DNA of 6,404 nt from Methanosarcinales archaeon (GTDB taxonomy: Archaea; Halobacteriota; Syntropharchaeia; Alkanophagales; Methanospirareceae). The DNA lies in NCBI GenBank assembly GCA_025464645.1, contig JAODGF010000059.1, positions 3,139 through 9,542 on the forward strand, given 5' to 3'. Below, one piece after another: positions 4,195 to 6,404 of this stretch. The translations under genes were made by a program, and so were the position numbers. How positions within the stretch are numbered: the stretch's first letter is position 1; each line of letters begins with the position of its first letter. Below the pieces are notes generated by a model. The model saw nothing but the letters and a program-made list of their open reading frames with translations. It did no database searches and was not told where the DNA came from.

Positions 4195-6140
4195 AAGCAG
4201 TTTGGAGCGGTTCTATAAGCTGGGGACTGGTGAACATACCAATAAAATTATATTCCGCAGTGGAATCCGGGAGAGCCGATTTCAGGTTGTTATGCAGGGA
4301 GCATAAATCGCCAATACGTTATAAGAGGGTCTGTGAAGCAGGGGGAGAAGAGGTCGGATGGAGCGATATTGTTAACGGACTGGAACTGGAAAAAGGCAAT
4401 TATTTTATCCTCACAAAAGAAGAAGTGGATAAACTAAAACCAGAAGGAAAGGAGAATCTGGAGATATTGGAATTTGTGGATAAAACAGAATTGGAGCCGA
4501 TTTATTATGACAAAAGTTATTTCGCAGTGCCAAAGGATAAGAGCGAGAAGGCGTATTTCCTGTTCAGAGAATTGCTGGATGAAATGGGTATCGCGGCAAT
4601 AGGTAAATTTGTGATGCGGAACAGGGAGTATATATGTGCGTTGCAGCCTTTTGAAGAGGGCATGCTTTTATGCATACTCCATTATCACCAGTATATTAGA
4701 GACATTGGCGAAATCATGGTGGGAGAGCGACCTGAAATTGGGGTTGATGAGAAAGAGTTGGGTAAGCTACTCATAGGGAAGCATCTTAAAAAAGAATTTC
4801 ATTTAGAGGAGTTCAGGGATACTTTCATGGAAAGGCTGAAAGACTTGATAAGGAGGAAGATGGAAGGTGAAGAGATAGAAATAGGCGAATTGCCGAAGAA
4901 GGAGGAAGAGAAAAGTCTCGTGGATGCATTGAAAGCAAGTGTGGGGATGGGTATTGAGGAACCAGTCACAACAATCCCGATAGAGCCTCTAAAGGTGAGT
5001 GCTGGACGCAGCCGGGAACGGGAATATCTCCCGATGTTATGCGAAAAGGGAATGGAAGGCGTTCTCGATGAAAAAGGCTACGTTTTTGAACCGAAGATGG
5101 ATGGCACGAGATGTATAGCAGAGGTGTACGAAAAGGTTAGATTAATCAATAGAAGAGGGAGGGATATAAGCAAGAGATACCCTGAGATAGTGAAGGAACT
5201 GGGAAAGATAACACATAACTGCGTTTTGGACGGAGAAATCGTGTGTTTTAATGAAGAAGGTGTTCCTGATTTCAATCTATTACAAAAAAGAGAGCAAATT
5301 GATTCTGATATATTGATAGAAGGCAGGGCAAAGGGAATACCTGCAACCTACGTGGTGTTTGACATCCTGGCAAGAGAAGGAGAAGATTTGGTTGAGAAGA
5401 CATTGAGCGAGAGGAAGAAGATATTGGATGAATCAGTGCAGGATAGCGAGCACATCGTGAAAATTGCTTATGAAGCAGATGGAAGGAAGCTCTGGGATGA
5501 GATGAGGAAGAAGGGGATGGAAGGCGTGATTGCCAAAAGGGAGAATAGCGTTTACTATCCAGGAAGAAGGAGATGGGATTGGCTCAAGCTGAAAAATTTG
5601 AAGACTATTGATGTGGTGCTCGTGGGCTATACCACTGAGAAACGAGAGATGAGCGCTCTGGGAATGGCTCTGTATCAGGATGCTGAGCTGGTTTATATAG
5701 GCAGTGTGGGAACGGGCTTTACTGCGAATTTAATAAGGATGTTGAAGCGCGAAATAAAGGACTCGAAGTTAAAAACTGATAAAGCACCGGTTGTCAATCC
5801 AGAAAAAGCACCAAAGGGAATGAAATGGCTCGAACCGCATCTCGTGGCAGAGATACAGTATCTCGAGATGACCGGAGGCGGTGAGTTAAGAGCGCCGAGT
5901 TTTAAGGGGTTGAGGTGGGACAAGCCCGTGGAAGAATGCAGTTTCGACCAGTTGTGGAAGGGGAGAATCGAAGAGTGTATCGAGATATTTAATCATGAGG
6001 AGGAACAGGCAGTGAGTTTATACGAACATGAACGGCTATGTGAGGATTACCTTGTTGAGCAGCCTACGCTGTTGAAAGCTGGTAGTGCTATTCCGTACGC
6101 CTGGGTTAAGGCTAAGCTGGAGGCGTATAGGAGGGGATGA
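4191..6140 (+). CDS. Ku-DNA ligase fusion protein (non-homologous end joining)
   Basis: A 649-residue protein joining two NHEJ activities. Residues 1-255 are a complete prokaryotic Ku: the hallmark start WSGSISWGLVNIPIKLYSA, the core to about 185, and the Ku C-terminal motif KSLVDALKASV at 241-251. Ku dimers encircle DNA ends. After a linker, residues 280-595 are an ATP-dependent ligase of LigD type: motif I KMDGTR with the AMP-accepting lysine K302, motif Ia NRRGRDIS (320-327), motif III LDGEIV (346-351), IIIa VFDIL (389-393), motif IV EGVIAKR (444-450), motif V WLKLKNLK (464-471), then an OB fold ending in RAPSFKGLRWDKP (567-579). Residues 596-649 are an unassigned tail. The frame is unbroken and all catalytic motifs are present, so it should be active. 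No polymerase or phosphoesterase domain is attached. ATG 4191 gives the family N-terminus, yet no Shine-Dalgarno precedes it. In most prokaryotes Ku and ligase are separate proteins. Confidence 0.95.
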   Translation: MKAVWSGSISWGLVNIPIKLYSAVESGRADFRLLCREHKSPIRYKRVCEAGGEEVGWSDIVNGLELEKGNYFILTKEEVDKLKPEGKENLEILEFVDKTELEPIYYDKSYFAVPKDKSEKAYFLFRELLDEMGIAAIGKFVMRNREYICALQPFEEGMLLCILHYHQYIRDIGEIMVGERPEIGVDEKELGKLLIGKHLKKEFHLEEFRDTFMERLKDLIRRKMEGEEIEIGELPKKEEEKSLVDALKASVGMGIEEPVTTIPIEPLKVSAGRSREREYLPMLCEKGMEGVLDEKGYVFEPKMDGTRCIAEVYEKVRLINRRGRDISKRYPEIVKELGKITHNCVLDGEIVCFNEEGVPDFNLLQKREQIDSDILIEGRAKGIPATYVVFDILAREGEDLVEKTLSERKKILDESVQDSEHIVKIAYEADGRKLWDEMRKKGMEGVIAKRENSVYYPGRRRWDWLKLKNLKTIDVVLVGYTTEKREMSALGMALYQDAELVYIGSVGTGFTANLIRMLKREIKDSKLKTDKAPVVNPEKAPKGMKWLEPHLVAEIQYLEMTGGGELRAPSFKGLRWDKPVEECSFDQLWKGRIEECIEIFNHEEEQAVSLYEHERLCEDYLVEQPTLLKAGSAIPYAWVKAKLEAYRRG

Positions 6141-6208
6141 ATGAGCTATAAAATCTAAAGATCCAAATGACCAAACCAAAACAAACTTTTTGCGAAGCAT
6201 GATTTAGT
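6141..6208. terminator. Convergent intergenic region, likely termination in both directions
   Basis: These 68 bases lie between the convergent Ku-ligase and RadC-family genes. The plus strand has a T5 run at 6187-6191. The minus strand reads as a series of T-rich clusters after the RadC stop (GTTTGTTTTGGTTTGG), which fits archaeal U-rich termination. No stable hairpin is evident. Confidence 0.3.
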
Positions 6209-6404
6209 TCACAACAACCCTCTCTCTTTCATACTCAAATGTCCCTTCTTCGATACGATAAGATGATCCAACACCTTAATGCCCAAAATCGCTCCTGCTT
6301 CAACGAGTTGCTTTGTCATTAGAATATCCTGTTTGCTGGGTTCTAAAGTGCCAGAAGGATGATTGTGGACAAGAATTACAGATGCTGCACGTTCTGTTAT
6401 CACA
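6209..6404 (-). CDS. radC: RadC-family JAMM/MPN domain protein (partial, N-terminus off right edge)
   Basis: The C-terminal 64-65 residues of a RadC (DUF2466) protein. The JAMM metalloprotease-like motif is intact: HNHPSG followed by TLEPSKQD, giving H-x-H-x10-D, the zinc ligand pattern. The rest, through LVEAGAILGIKVLDHLIVSKKGHLSMKERGLL, closely follows the conserved RadC C-terminus ('LVEAG.lLGI.vLDHiIv....y.Sl.e.GLL'). The frame runs past the window edge; the GTG at 6403-6401 encodes an internal valine rather than a start, because family members carry a helical N-terminal domain and the first half of the MPN domain before this. The biochemical role of RadC is unsettled: the early repair phenotype was reassigned, and the family is common near mobile or defence DNA. 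It faces the Ku-ligase gene tail to tail. Confidence 0.92.
   Translation of the reverse strand, partial: VITERAASVILVHNHPSGTLEPSKQDILMTKQLVEAGAILGIKVLDHLIVSKKGHLSMKERGLL

Noticed and set aside
5078..5923. Minus-strand open frames at 5078-5275 and 5693-5923
   Set aside because: They lie opposite the ligase nucleotidyltransferase and OB-fold motifs, which are unambiguous on the plus strand.
4191..6140. Two separate genes (ku and lig) joined by a sequencing error
   Set aside because: The frame is continuous through the linker, with no stop and no start plus ribosome site near the ligase domain, and both halves keep normal lengths. It remains worth checking against reads.
1..6404. CRISPR array, tRNA, rRNA, insertion sequence or long direct/inverted repeats
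   Set aside because: Reading both strands showed no regularly spaced repeats, no tRNA-like cloverleaf with a T-loop GTTCRA box in the short intergenic regions, and no transposase motifs.

Overview
The window looks like a piece of an archaeal chromosome, most likely a euryarchaeote of the Archaeoglobi, Methanomicrobia or ANME type. This is an inference from several signs: a fused Ku and ATP-dependent ligase, an archaeal-style lipobox on a solute-binding protein, TATA-like boxes such as TATATAA upstream of genes, purine-rich codon use with many AGA/AGG/ATA codons, and T-run style termination. No taxonomic marker gene is present, so the assignment is tentative.

Left part, minus strand (1-1489): a radical SAM/SPASM enzyme of unknown substrate (314-1489) is followed 30 bases later by an APS-kinase-like P-loop kinase (283 down to the left edge, C-terminus missing). 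The two probably form one transcript. A 152-base divergent intergenic region (1490-1641) separates them from the next unit and should hold promoters for both directions.

Middle, plus strand (1642-4042): a complete ABC importer of the nitrate/sulfonate/taurine (NMT1/SsuABC-TauABC) type. It consists of a lipoprotein solute-binding protein, an ATPase with all nucleotide-binding motifs intact, and a six-helix permease. The genes are tightly packed (11-base gap, then a 43-base overlap), so they are almost certainly one operon. The substrate cannot be read from sequence.

Right part (4191-6140, plus strand): the most notable gene, a 649-residue single-chain fusion of a full-length prokaryotic Ku protein (about residues 1-255) to a full ATP-dependent DNA ligase core of the LigD type (about 280-595), plus an unassigned tail of about 54 residues. 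It would put the end-binding and nick-sealing steps of non-homologous end joining on one polypeptide. Neither the polymerase nor the phosphoesterase domain of bacterial LigD is fused to it or present in the window. The gene lacks a visible Shine-Dalgarno sequence. Its ATG overlaps, in an ATGA arrangement, the stop of a possible 55-codon small ORF that begins inside the permease end. At the right edge, converging on it, is the C-terminal part of a RadC-family JAMM/MPN protein (6404-6209, minus strand).

No tRNA, rRNA, CRISPR array, insertion sequence or long repeat was seen. No gene-free stretch exceeds about 150 bases.
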